14,672 nucleotides of DNA from Rhodospirillaceae bacterium (GTDB lineage: Bacteria; Pseudomonadota; Alphaproteobacteria; Thalassobaculales; Thalassobaculaceae), in assembly GCA_002730675.1 (NCBI GenBank), contig PCAV01000058.1:1-14672 (forward strand), read 5' to 3'. The notes below the pieces were generated by a model, which saw only the letters and a list, made by a program, of their open reading frames with translations, searched no databases and was not told where the DNA came from. This document shows positions 1 through 6,978 of the stretch, one piece after another. Each line of letters opens with the position of its first letter. Position 1 is the stretch's first letter. The position numbers and the translations under genes were made by a program.

Positions 1-497
1 TCAACATACGACATGAAAATAAATGGGTTGATCTCGCGTCAGCCTCACCACATGAGGTGCTTGATATTAGGAAAAAAACCCTTGGTTATGTGAGCCAATT
101 TTTACGTGTTATTCCCAGAATTTCCACGATAGACCTAGTTTGCGAACCACTCATCGTGCAAGGAAAGCTAATAAAACCAGCCAAAGCGCAGGCAAAAAAA
201 TTACTCAACAAACTTTCTATCCCCGAACCACTATGGGATTTGCCGCCTGCAACCTTTTCAGGAGGCGAGCAGCAACGCGTCAATATAGCACGAACACTTA
301 TTCAAGATTATCCAATTTTACTTCTTGACGAGCCGACAGCTTCACTAGACGAAAAAAATAGGGACGCTGTCATTGAACTCATTAACGCGGCTCGGAACCA
401 AGGTACCGCGGTTGTTGGCATATTTCACGATAAATATGTCCGCGAAAGCGTTGGCACAAAAATGTTCAATGTCGAGCTTGCAAAAAAGGCCGCATAG
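1..497 (+). CDS. phnL: PhnL, C-P lyase ABC-type ATPase subunit (5' end missing)
   Basis: Open reading continues from base 3 with no start in the window, so the gene begins to the left. About 164 codons are visible; from memory E. coli PhnL has about 226 residues, so roughly the first 60, with the Walker A loop, are missing. Visible ATPase motifs in order are the Q-loop in GYVSQFLRVIPRIS (about 84-125), the signature FSGGEQQR (255-278), the Walker B motif LLLDEPT (318-338) and the switch histidine (426-428). The stretch from WVDL through SQFLRVIPRIS is a close match to PhnL, which separates it from PhnK and from generic transporter ATPases. In C-P lyase systems PhnL is a cytoplasmic ATPase that works with PhnGHIJ to make alpha-D-ribose 1-methylphosphonate 5-triphosphate from phosphonate and ATP. 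phnM follows after 4 nt, so the two are almost certainly cotranscribed. GTG at 57 is internal, not the real start. Confidence 0.95.
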   Translation, partial: NIRHENKWVDLASASPHEVLDIRKKTLGYVSQFLRVIPRISTIDLVCEPLIVQGKLIKPAKAQAKKLLNKLSIPEPLWDLPPATFSGGEQQRVNIARTLIQDYPILLLDEPTASLDEKNRDAVIELINAARNQGTAVVGIFHDKYVRESVGTKMFNVELAKKAA

Positions 498-501
498 AGA
501 A

Positions 502-1653
502 ATGGCTTCGACAGAGCAAATTTTCACAAACGCTACTCTAGTTCTTCCTGATGAAACTAAAGTCGGCACCCTCGTCATTAAAGACGGTCGCATAAGAGAT
601 ATAAATTTCGAAAACACCTCAATTCCACGAGCGGAAGATTTAAACAAAAATTACCTTCTTCCTGGCCTTGTAGAAGTCCACACTGATAATTTGGAGCGAC
701 ACTGCCTACCCCGGCCCAATGTCAAATGGCCGCTTACGGCAGCCGTACTTTCGCACGATGCCGAGCTTGCCGCCGCAGGCATCACAACTGTTCTGGATGC
801 AATCGCAGTGGGCGGAGACATGCGCACGAACGAAACAAGAGCCACAATGCTTTTGGATGCAGCGAAAGCTGTAAAGGAAGCTGTCAGCAATAATATATTG
901 CGAATAGATCATCACCTTCATCTACGCTGTGAAGTTCCGATGCCAAATGTTTTGGAATTATTTGAACCGTTCAAAACGGAAGAATTAGTAAGGTTGGTCT
1001 CGCTGATGGATCACACGCCAGGGGAACGACAATTTGTGAACCAAGAGAAACAACGCATCTATTATCAAGGAAAATATTCGATGCCTGACGATGAATATGA
1101 AGAATTCGTCAAAAATAAGAAGCATCTCCAAATGAAATATTCAGAAAAACATCGACAAGAGATAGCAAAAATGTGCCGCGAAAATAGTATTATTATTGCT
1201 ACTCATGATGATGCAACAGCCGTACATATAAAGGAAGGAAGTGCCTTAGGCGCAACAATTTCGGAGTTCCCAACTACAGAAGATTCAGCAAGAGCTGCAA
1301 AAAAATTTAAAATGGATACAGTGATGGGTGGTCCAAATATCGTTAGAGGTGGTTCACACTCAGGGAATATCTCAGCATCGTATTTAGCTGAATTGGATCT
1401 TTTGGACGCTATATCTTCCGACTATGCGCCCTCAAGTTTGCTGCATTCAGCCTTTATCCTCAATTTGAAACACGGAATTCAACTACCGAAAGCAATCTCT
1501 AAAGTAACCGAAGTTCCAGCCAAAATGGTAGGCCTCTCTGATCGAGGAGTGCTCAAAAACGGATTTCGGGCAGATGTTTTGGAGGTCGAATTAACGAAAG
1601 ACCACATTCCAATCGTCCATCGTGCAATCTCTAGAGGTAAACGCGTTATATGA
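502..1653 (+). CDS. phnM: PhnM, alpha-D-ribose 1-methylphosphonate 5-triphosphate diphosphatase
   Basis: This 383-residue amidohydrolase-superfamily protein matches the usual PhnM length of about 380. It releases diphosphate from the PhnGHIL product to give the 5-phosphate that PhnJ cleaves. Metal-site motifs are visible: HTDNLERH (H60, D62), a histidine-rich strand HHLHLRCE (137-144), H171 in LMDHTPGERQF, THDDAT (H235-D237) and SDYAPSSLLHS (D307). The reading frame is open upstream to 373, but that part overlaps phnL by more than 100 nt. ATG 502 gives the 4-nt gap to phnL and an N-terminus (MASTEQIFTNA) that runs straight into the first beta-strands, so I chose it. No strong Shine-Dalgarno is visible, consistent with translational coupling to phnL. 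The TGA stop at 1651-1653 is followed by the remains of a phnZ-like gene. Confidence 0.96.
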   Translation: MASTEQIFTNATLVLPDETKVGTLVIKDGRIRDINFENTSIPRAEDLNKNYLLPGLVEVHTDNLERHCLPRPNVKWPLTAAVLSHDAELAAAGITTVLDAIAVGGDMRTNETRATMLLDAAKAVKEAVSNNILRIDHHLHLRCEVPMPNVLELFEPFKTEELVRLVSLMDHTPGERQFVNQEKQRIYYQGKYSMPDDEYEEFVKNKKHLQMKYSEKHRQEIAKMCRENSIIIATHDDATAVHIKEGSALGATISEFPTTEDSARAAKKFKMDTVMGGPNIVRGGSHSGNISASYLAELDLLDAISSDYAPSSLLHSAFILNLKHGIQLPKAISKVTEVPAKMVGLSDRGVLKNGFRADVLEVELTKDHIPIVHRAISRGKRVI

Positions 1654-1671
1654 CTAAAAGATAAAAGCAGC

Positions 1672-2214
1672 TTGTCGATTACAGATGAAATTAAGTCAAT
1701 CTTGCTTGAAATAAGCAGAAATCGCTTTAACGAAAGTTGGGTAACACAGTCATCTAACGCTCTTCAATGCGCACAAAATGCTGAGATAGCTTATTCATCG
1801 GTAGAAATGATCACGGCCTGCCTCCTCCATGACATTGGACATCTTCTCAATTATGTTGCTCGACAGGCAATCAGGAACGGCGAAAACGCAGAGCATGAAC
1901 ATATAGCGATGGATTGTTTACGGTCGTGATCCGGTACCGCCGCCACTTCTCCGATACGTTGACATGTAGACGCTAAACGATATCTTTGTGCAACGGATAA
2001 AACATATTTTTCAAAACTATCGGAGGGATCAGTTCGTAGCCTTGAAGTGCAAGGAGGTCCGTTTGACAGACAGGAAGTGGCCAGTTTTGACAGTCAACCA
2101 TACTACGAGTAAGCGGTTCAATTAAGACGCTGGGATGAGGGCGCTAAATCCACTTCGACGACTACCCCGCCTTTTGATCATTTTTTGAATTTTGTCAATC
2201 AAGCTCCGATCTAA
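1672..2214 (+). pseudogene. phnZ: Decayed PhnZ-like HD-domain oxygenase (three in-frame stops)
   Basis: One frame from TTG 1672 to TAA 2212-2214 reads as an about 180-codon HD-domain oxygenase of the phosphonate-operon (PhnZ) type, broken by TGA at 1927, TGA at 1960 and TAA at 2110. Landmarks recognised: CLLHDIGHLL (HD pair, codons 53-54), NAEHEHIA (H75), HVDAKRYLC (H98), SLEVQGGPF, QLRRWDEGAK (D155) and TPPFDHFL near the end. Spacing fits PhnZ throughout, with one codon missing near the second stop, so the damage is substitutions with no net frameshift. The first iron-ligand histidine (H34 in PhnZ, from memory) aligns with N29, and the substrate-lid Tyr and Glu align with F19 and S22. PhnZ oxidatively cleaves a hydroxylated phosphonate; family members also sit beside C-P lyase genes. 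The ATG at 1650, overlapping the phnM stop, is out of frame and ends after four codons, so the ancestral start is unclear. A shortened 85-residue product ending at 1929 would lack H98 and D155. Confidence 0.88.
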
Positions 2215-2254
2215 TTACTTTTTACTTTCAAAGAATTCCTTTGGTAAAAAATGA

Positions 2255-2605
2255 CTAACTAATAACTTTCCTTAAAACGTGAGAACGGTTCGTCGTAAAG
2301 GGCCGTACCTCTGCTGCCCACCTTCCCTTCTCACCGGCTTCCGCCCACGCATCACTGGTAAGCACATCAGGACTTGTTACCTCATAGATAGCTGTGTACT
2401 TAGCTTGTGCACTAACATCCATTGTCTCAATTTTACCACCTAAAGTGATTTTTGTTTCCTGTTTCACCATTCTTTTAATGGAAATGACACCTGGCACGGT
2501 AGATAAATATGGAACATGCTCTTCATCGTAAACTTCATTGAACAAAGCCTCTTTTTCAGGCTCAACATCCATACTAACTATAAATAAATACGTTTCTTCT
2601 GCCAT
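2255..2605 (-). CDS. Small dimeric alpha/beta-barrel (EthD/ABM-like) protein, function unknown
   Basis: This 116-residue protein (MAEETYLFIVSMDVEPEKEA...) has the layout of a ferredoxin-like dimeric alpha/beta-barrel monomer: a beta-strand (YLFIVSMDV), a helix with the pattern NEVYDEEHVPYL (about 23-34), then VPGVISIKRM and a second half with a strand YTAIYEV near residue 77. The acidic-acidic-His stretch before PYLSTVPGV is common in EthD-type and related small stress or catabolic barrels. I cannot assign a substrate. The frame stays open upstream to 2737, but that part would overlap phnN; ATG 2603-2605 has a strong Shine-Dalgarno 7 nt upstream, so it is the start. It lies 32 nt downstream of phnN on the same strand and is probably cotranscribed. 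It converges with the phnZ remnant, 40 nt away; no clear terminator is visible between them. Confidence 0.8.
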   Translation of the reverse strand: MAEETYLFIVSMDVEPEKEALFNEVYDEEHVPYLSTVPGVISIKRMVKQETKITLGGKIETMDVSAQAKYTAIYEVTSPDVLTSDAWAEAGEKGRWAAEVRPFTTNRSHVLRKVIS

Positions 2606-2612
2606 TTCAAAA

Positions 2613-2619
2613 CTCCTCT
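2613..2619 (-). promoter_or_regulatory. Ribosome binding site AGAGGAG for the small barrel protein
   Basis: On the minus strand AGAGGAG lies 7 nt before ATG 2605. It fixes the start of the barrel protein and rules out the upstream GTG at 2737, which would run about 100 nt into phnN. It is one of the strongest Shine-Dalgarno sequences in the window. Confidence 0.75.
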
Positions 2620-2637
2620 TTTCTAATAAACTAAGTT

Positions 2638-3201
2638 TTAACTTATACGATTTAATAGGGAAACAAAGGACTTTATGCTCAGCTCTATTGGCTGATCGTT
2701 TGAGAAATGACGGAGTCCTTCCTTTTCTAGCCTCCATTCCGTCGCCCTAGATAAACGGGCCTCAATTTCTTGCTCTGTTTCTCGGTTTCTCTCTTTTAAC
2801 CGCTTTCTTAAAATCTCCAAAGGAACATTTATCTGAACAATTTGAAGCTGGGGGTACAATTCTCCAGCAGTTGAAACCGCTGCACGAGAGCCATTTAATA
2901 CTATAGTTTTTCCAGCACAGAGTAATTGATTTAGCTCTTTATTAATACCGTAACAATGCCCATTTGCTTGCCAGTGTAATGCATATTCTCCGGCTTTAAC
3001 TTTTCTATCAAAATCTCGCTTGGTGATCTCAATATGATCTTCACCCCCGGCATCAGCAGAGCGCGTTATTTCCCGGGTTATAAAAGTAAATCTCTCATTG
3101 CTAACAAGACCTTTAGCGCCATTGATAAGTGTATCTTTTCCCGAACCAGATGGGCCAACAACAAATATTAACGTGCCAACTTTAGAAACTATTTCAGTCA
3201 T
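2638..3201 (-). CDS. phnN: PhnN, ribose 1,5-bisphosphate phosphokinase
   Basis: This 187-residue guanylate-kinase-like P-loop kinase matches the usual PhnN length of about 185. The Walker A motif GPSGSGKDT is at residues 16-24, with the Asp after the P-loop lysine that is typical of PhnN. ITREITR and the following GGEDHIEITKRDFD form the substrate-binding region, HWQANGHCYGI is the PhnN-type central motif, and LEILRKRLKERNRET is the lid helix. The enzyme phosphorylates ribose 1,5-bisphosphate to 5-phospho-alpha-ribosyl diphosphate in the cytoplasm, linking C-P lyase products to PRPP. In many phn operons it sits next to phnM on the same strand; here it is on the opposite strand, past the phnZ remnant, and shares a likely transcript with the barrel protein. 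Start ATG 3199-3201 is in a divergent 80-nt region facing the metallo-beta-lactamase gene. Confidence 0.93.
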   Translation of the reverse strand: MTEIVSKVGTLIFVVGPSGSGKDTLINGAKGLVSNERFTFITREITRSADAGGEDHIEITKRDFDRKVKAGEYALHWQANGHCYGINKELNQLLCAGKTIVLNGSRAAVSTAGELYPQLQIVQINVPLEILRKRLKERNRETEQEIEARLSRATEWRLEKEGLRHFSNDQPIELSIKSFVSLLNRIS

Positions 3202-3281
3202 TCCATTCTTTCAACACACTATGTAATAACTAATTTAAATTGTTACTTCCTATTTATACAACGCCGAATTATGTTCCCCGC

Positions 3282-4319
3282 ATGCAAAGTCTAGTAAATT
3301 ACATTAAGGGTGACGAATTACCGAGCCCCACGACGCCGATTGAGATTGCAGAGGGAATTTTATGGTTTCGGCTTCCTATGCCTATAGCTCTCGATCATAT
3401 CAACATTTACCTGCTCGAAGATAACGATGGTTGGGTCTTAATCGACACAGGAATGGCAGACCCTGTGTCTATTGAAACATGGGAAATAATTCTTAAGGAG
3501 TACACAGCTAAACGCCCGATAAAAAAAATAATTGGAACCCATTTCCACCCCGACCACGTGGGGCTTGCCGGTTGGCTGATTGAACGGACAGACGCAGATC
3601 TTTGGATGTCGCAGATAGAGTGGCTTAGTGCTCGTCAAGCCTATTTGGATGCAGAAGAAATATCGTTGGTAAGGATGAAAAAATTTTACAATTTAGCTGG
3701 ACTCGGCGCCGAAGAAAAAAATCTTTACCATGAAATCGGCAATGACTATCGAGACATGGTATCCCCGGTACCATCTGTCTATAACCGTATCGAAAACGAC
3801 ACGATTATCACCATTGGCGGTCGAACATGGCAACCAATTTTTGGATCAGGGCACTCTCCCGATCATGTAACGCTTTACAATGAAAAAGATCAGATCCTGT
3901 TAGGGGGAGATATGTTGTTACCCCGGATTACGCCGATAATCGCCGTCTGGTGGCAGGAACCGGACGGAAATCCATTAGACGGATTTCTTAAATTCCTTCA
4001 TGGCTTAAACATACCGAGTAAAGAAACAAGAATACTACCGGCACATGACCGACCCTACAAAGGGCTATCAATACGGATCACAGATCTCATTCAACACCAT
4101 CAAAGTAGATTAGAGATAACATTTAACGCCTGCAATGAGCCAGTTACAGCTTGTTCCATCATGAAAAAGCTCTTCAAAAGAGATTTAGATGCCTTTCAAA
4201 TTCGCTTTGCAATAGGCGAAACCATTGCTCATATAAATTATCTCCTGCGCAAAGGCGAAGTCACGAGGGATCTATCACCAGACAAGCAATATTTATATCA
4301 AAGCACGGCCTCTAAATAA
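3282..4319 (+). CDS. Metallo-beta-lactamase-fold hydrolase with C-terminal winged-helix region
   Basis: With ATG 3282 this is a 345-residue MBL-fold enzyme. Metal ligands are complete: THFHPDH (H87, H89, D91, H92), GHSPDH (H191), GGDMLLPRITP (D210) and PAHDRPY (H255). The N-terminal strand LDHINIYLLEDNDGWVLIDTGM and the long C-terminal tail with HINYLLRKGEVTR fit the glyoxalase II/LACTB2-like group that carries a small winged-helix domain. Such enzymes hydrolyse thioesters, esters or lactones; the substrate cannot be read here. The frame extends to TTG 3240, but the family-like sequence starts after MQSLVNYIKG, so I prefer 3282. Neither start has a convincing Shine-Dalgarno. It diverges from phnN and ends 3 nt from pxpC on the other strand. 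It is not PhnP, although it sits next to phn genes: it is about 90 residues longer and has a different C-terminal domain. Confidence 0.9.
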   Translation: MQSLVNYIKGDELPSPTTPIEIAEGILWFRLPMPIALDHINIYLLEDNDGWVLIDTGMADPVSIETWEIILKEYTAKRPIKKIIGTHFHPDHVGLAGWLIERTDADLWMSQIEWLSARQAYLDAEEISLVRMKKFYNLAGLGAEEKNLYHEIGNDYRDMVSPVPSVYNRIENDTIITIGGRTWQPIFGSGHSPDHVTLYNEKDQILLGGDMLLPRITPIIAVWWQEPDGNPLDGFLKFLHGLNIPSKETRILPAHDRPYKGLSIRITDLIQHHQSRLEITFNACNEPVTACSIMKKLFKRDLDAFQIRFAIGETIAHINYLLRKGEVTRDLSPDKQYLYQSTASK

Positions 4320-4322
4320 AAA

Positions 4323-5333
4323 CTACATGAAGCCAGAAATTAAGTTTTCGTTATAAAGGGCTTGATGATCTAACCATGGGTCGGCAGGCTTAAAATTTCC
4401 AATAGCTGTTTTTATTTTAAGCTCTTGTTCGACAAGAATTTGCTCCGCCTCTTGAACAGTTATTTGCTGAAATGTTACCTCTGCACCGGGACACAACAAT
4501 CCAAGCCGTGAAATATCTGCGGAAATTATTGTCCCTAACTTTGGATATCCCCCAGTAGTCTGGTGATCTGCAAGAAGCATAATCGGTTGTCCTGTTCCTG
4601 GAACCTGTATTGCTCCTGTTACAATTCCGTCAGAGACGATATTATAACCCTTGGAATGCTGTAGTTTAGGCCCATCCAACCGAATCCCCATTCTGTCCGC
4701 TTCGGTCGTAACGCTATATTTTGAGTCGAAAAATGTCTCTATACTATTCGACGAAAAATAATCATCTTGAGGCCCCAGAATAACTCTTAGTGGTCCATTC
4801 TCGTCGAGAAACCAAGCATCATTAAGTTTTAACTCTCCATGAGCCGCGGCACTATTCGTTTTTAAAGGAACTACATCACCGGCGAGTAATGGGCGCCCTT
4901 TGTACCCACCAATTCCCGCTCTGACATAAGTCGACATGCTATCGTAGGTTTTTGGCAGGTCAAACCCGCCTTCAAAAGCAAGATATGTTGTTCCAGAGTC
5001 TGAAACATTACCAATTTTGACAATCTGACCCTTTTTCAACTTAATACTCTGGTTCGCAGGCTGGAAAGTAATATCACCATCAATAATTTCGACAGGTGTA
5101 GATGTTCCAACTAGCGCTATCCGAAGGCTATCGCATAAGACCTCGAAAGTCGGGCCCATTAATCGTATTTCAAGCCCTGCCTCATACTCAGTATTAGAAA
5201 CTAGTGCATTTGCCAGTCGAAGAAGCGTGGGCGCAATGGCACCTGACACAGGAACGCCCAAATGCTGGAATTTTGGTCTGCCAAAATCCTGAACAGTTAC
5301 ATTGAAGCCCGGATCTATAATTTTTATCGCCAT
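4323..5333 (-). CDS. pxpC: 5-oxoprolinase subunit PxpC (KipA/carboxyltransferase AHS2 family)
   Basis: This 336-residue protein is a full-length biotin-dependent-carboxyltransferase-like (KipA/AHS2) subunit. Diagnostic stretches are VTVQDFGRPKFQHLGVPVSG near residues 13-32, the ALVG strand near 77-80, FEGGFDLPKTYDSMSTYVRAG near the centre (residues about 119-139), ILGPQDDYF, DRMGIRLDG and the C-terminal DHQTTGGYPKLGTI. With PxpA and PxpB it forms an ATP-dependent 5-oxoprolinase that opens 5-oxoproline (pyroglutamate) to glutamate in the cytoplasm. Its ATG is 1 nt from the pxpB stop, so the two are translationally coupled. Some relatives have been named urea or allophanate carboxyltransferase modules, but the separate pxpA next door favours oxoprolinase. 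Confidence 0.92.
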   Translation of the reverse strand: MAIKIIDPGFNVTVQDFGRPKFQHLGVPVSGAIAPTLLRLANALVSNTEYEAGLEIRLMGPTFEVLCDSLRIALVGTSTPVEIIDGDITFQPANQSIKLKKGQIVKIGNVSDSGTTYLAFEGGFDLPKTYDSMSTYVRAGIGGYKGRPLLAGDVVPLKTNSAAAHGELKLNDAWFLDENGPLRVILGPQDDYFSSNSIETFFDSKYSVTTEADRMGIRLDGPKLQHSKGYNIVSDGIVTGAIQVPGTGQPIMLLADHQTTGGYPKLGTIISADISRLGLLCPGAEVTFQQITVQEAEQILVEQELKIKTAIGNFKPADPWLDHQALYNENLISGFM

Positions 5334-5334
5334 A

Positions 5335-6066
5335 TTAACAATCCATTATCAACGGATATTCGTCTGCCTTTAGGGCCCGACGAACAGCAGAGTATTCTTT
5401 GCTATCAATGGCAAAAAAAGCTACCTTATCGCCCGCCTTTACAAGCACTGGATTTTCTCTATTTGGATCATAAAAATCTACAGGCGTTTGACCTATCAAA
5501 TGCCATCCTCCGGGGCTATCGATCGTATAAATTGTCGTCTGGCGAGCGGCAACAGAAATAGACCTGGGAGGAACATGCACCCGCGGTTCAACACGGCGGG
5601 GTAAATCAAATATTTCAGGTAAGAGACCCAAGTAAGGGAACCCCGGAAGAAAACCCATCATAAAAACTTCTAGTTCGACGGAAGTATGTTGTTTGATAAT
5701 CTCTGAAGCCGAAACTCTTAGAGACCTGCTCACGTCTTCAATATCTGGCGCATACTCGTTCTCGTAACAAACAGGAATTCTCCACCTGATGATATCATCA
5801 TCCAGGGTGAACTCCCTTCCAAGTAATGGGGTTATAAATTTTTTTAATTCTGCCTGTGAAATGCACAACGGATCGTAGTGAATCATAAGAGATCGCATGG
5901 TCGGCACAAGGTCTACGACACCTTCGATATCCTCACGTTTCACAATTGCCGATATCTTCCTTACGTGTTGGTTAATACTGGCATCAACCGTCTCGCCAAA
6001 TTGAATAACCAATGCGCTATCGCCTGCAAATAAAAAGCGGTAGCTATTTCTCGAAGGGGTATTCAT
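5335..6066 (-). CDS. pxpB: 5-oxoprolinase subunit PxpB (KipI/AHS1 family)
   Basis: The 243-residue product is a complete KipI/AHS1 subunit, slightly longer than the commonest 220-230. Diagnostic motifs are FLFAGDSALVIQFG near the N-terminus, a central WRIPVCYE strand, MMGFLPGFPYLGLLP, PRVHVPPRSISVAA and SPGGWHLIGQTP, which form the cyclophilin-like half of the AHS1 fold. PxpB pairs with PxpC as the ATP-dependent part of 5-oxoprolinase; in Bacillus the homologues KipI and KipA act on a sporulation kinase, which is not expected here. The start ATG 6064-6066 is preceded at 4-5 nt by AAGGAT. It is first in a leftward pair with pxpC and diverges from pxpA across 91 nt. Confidence 0.93.
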   Translation of the reverse strand: MNTPSRNSYRFLFAGDSALVIQFGETVDASINQHVRKISAIVKREDIEGVVDLVPTMRSLMIHYDPLCISQAELKKFITPLLGREFTLDDDIIRWRIPVCYENEYAPDIEDVSRSLRVSASEIIKQHTSVELEVFMMGFLPGFPYLGLLPEIFDLPRRVEPRVHVPPRSISVAARQTTIYTIDSPGGWHLIGQTPVDFYDPNRENPVLVKAGDKVAFFAIDSKEYSAVRRALKADEYPLIMDC

Positions 6067-6094
6067 ATCCTTGGCTGGTCCTTGGGAACTAAAG

Positions 6095-6103
6095 TGTTAT
6101 AAT
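6095..6103 (+). promoter_or_regulatory. Extended -10 promoter for pxpA
   Basis: TGTTATAAT is a perfect extended -10 element (TGn followed by TATAAT at 6098-6103). No good -35 hexamer lies 16-18 nt upstream, as is common for extended -10 promoters. It would start transcription near 6110 and give a leader of about 50 nt before pxpA at 6158. On the minus strand a weaker pair, TTGCTT (6152-6157) and TTTATA (6129-6134) spaced by 17 nt, could serve pxpB. The promoter calls are by eye only. Confidence 0.5.
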
Positions 6104-6157
6104 AAAAACGTTCAATCTAGAACCTCTTTATAAATCTTAATATTAAAGTCTAAGCAA

Positions 6158-6931
6158 ATGAAAAATATCAATTTAAATTCAGATATTGGTGAGGGATTTG
6201 GCGTTTATGATATTGGAAACGATACAGAAATGCTAAAAATCGTAAATTCTGCCAATATTGCTTGTGGTTTTCATGCTGGAGATCCGAATGTAATGGATCG
6301 CGTGGTAAAACAATCAATAAAAAATGGTGTAAGTATAGGAGCCCATCCTGGTTTCAATGATCTGTGGGGGTTTGGTAGAAGACAGATCCACATGTCAGCG
6401 GATGAAATAGAAGCTAGCGTTGCGTATCAAATTGGTGCCCTCCAAGCGATTTCTGCTACAAACAATGCGATTGTTACTCATGTAAAACCTCATGGCGCGT
6501 TAAATAATATGTCTAGCCTTGACCCTGATATAGCAGCTGCGATCGCCAAGGGGGTCAATCTAGTAGACCCTAAACTAATTTTAGTTGCTGTTTCTGGTTC
6601 ATTTCTCTTTTCTGCTGGTCAAGCACTGGGATTAACTGTCGCTGCCGAAGCTTACGCTGATCGGAGCTATGAGGATGACGGAAATATGACGAGCCGGAAA
6701 TACGAGCATGCGATGATCAAAGATCCTGAAAAGGCAGCGGCACAAGTCCGCAATATTGTTATAAACGGATATATAACCGCGAATAGCGGAAAGAAAGTTC
6801 CTGTCAAAGCTGATACAATCTGCATTCATGGGGATGAGCCCACTGGACCAGCTGTAGCACACGCTGTGAGGAAAATGCTTGAAAGCGAAGGGATCGCAGT
6901 CAAACCACTCCCCGAGTTAAATTTCAGTTAA
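6158..6931 (+). CDS. pxpA: 5-oxoprolinase subunit PxpA (LamB/YcsF family)
   Basis: The 257-residue product is a full-length LamB/YcsF protein. It starts with INLNSDIGEGFG, the Asp/Glu-bearing first motif, followed by SANIACGFHAGDP, SIGAHPGFNDLWGFGRR, THVKPHGALNN, EAYADRSYEDDGNMTSR and IHGDEPTGP near the C-terminus. PxpA is the hydrolytic TIM-barrel-like subunit that acts with PxpBC to open 5-oxoproline. Where pxpA is usually cotranscribed with pxpB and pxpC, here it faces them divergently and instead leads a rightward set with the M20 peptidase (47 nt gap) and the racemase-like gene. The Shine-Dalgarno is weak. Confidence 0.94.
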   Translation: MKNINLNSDIGEGFGVYDIGNDTEMLKIVNSANIACGFHAGDPNVMDRVVKQSIKNGVSIGAHPGFNDLWGFGRRQIHMSADEIEASVAYQIGALQAISATNNAIVTHVKPHGALNNMSSLDPDIAAAIAKGVNLVDPKLILVAVSGSFLFSAGQALGLTVAAEAYADRSYEDDGNMTSRKYEHAMIKDPEKAAAQVRNIVINGYITANSGKKVPVKADTICIHGDEPTGPAVAHAVRKMLESEGIAVKPLPELNFS

Positions 6932-6978
6932 CAACTTTTATCACGAACTTAACGGAACCCTATCTAGGATTAATATAG

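Noticed and set aside
373..501. Upstream extension of phnM to an earlier start at 373
   Set aside because: It overlaps the conserved end of phnL, including Walker B downstream sequence, and adds residues not typical of PhnM; ATG 502 gives the usual length.
1927..2112. Recoding of TGA as tryptophan to rescue the phnZ-like gene
   Set aside because: TGA ends phnM and the MDR gene in the same window, and a TAA also interrupts the frame.
2215..2254. Hairpin CAAAG-AATTC-CTTTG as a bidirectional terminator
   Set aside because: The stem is only 5 bp and no T-tract follows on either strand.
2606..2737. Longer N-terminus for the small barrel protein starting at 2737
   Set aside because: It overlaps the 3' end of phnN in another frame, and ATG 2605 has a strong Shine-Dalgarno.
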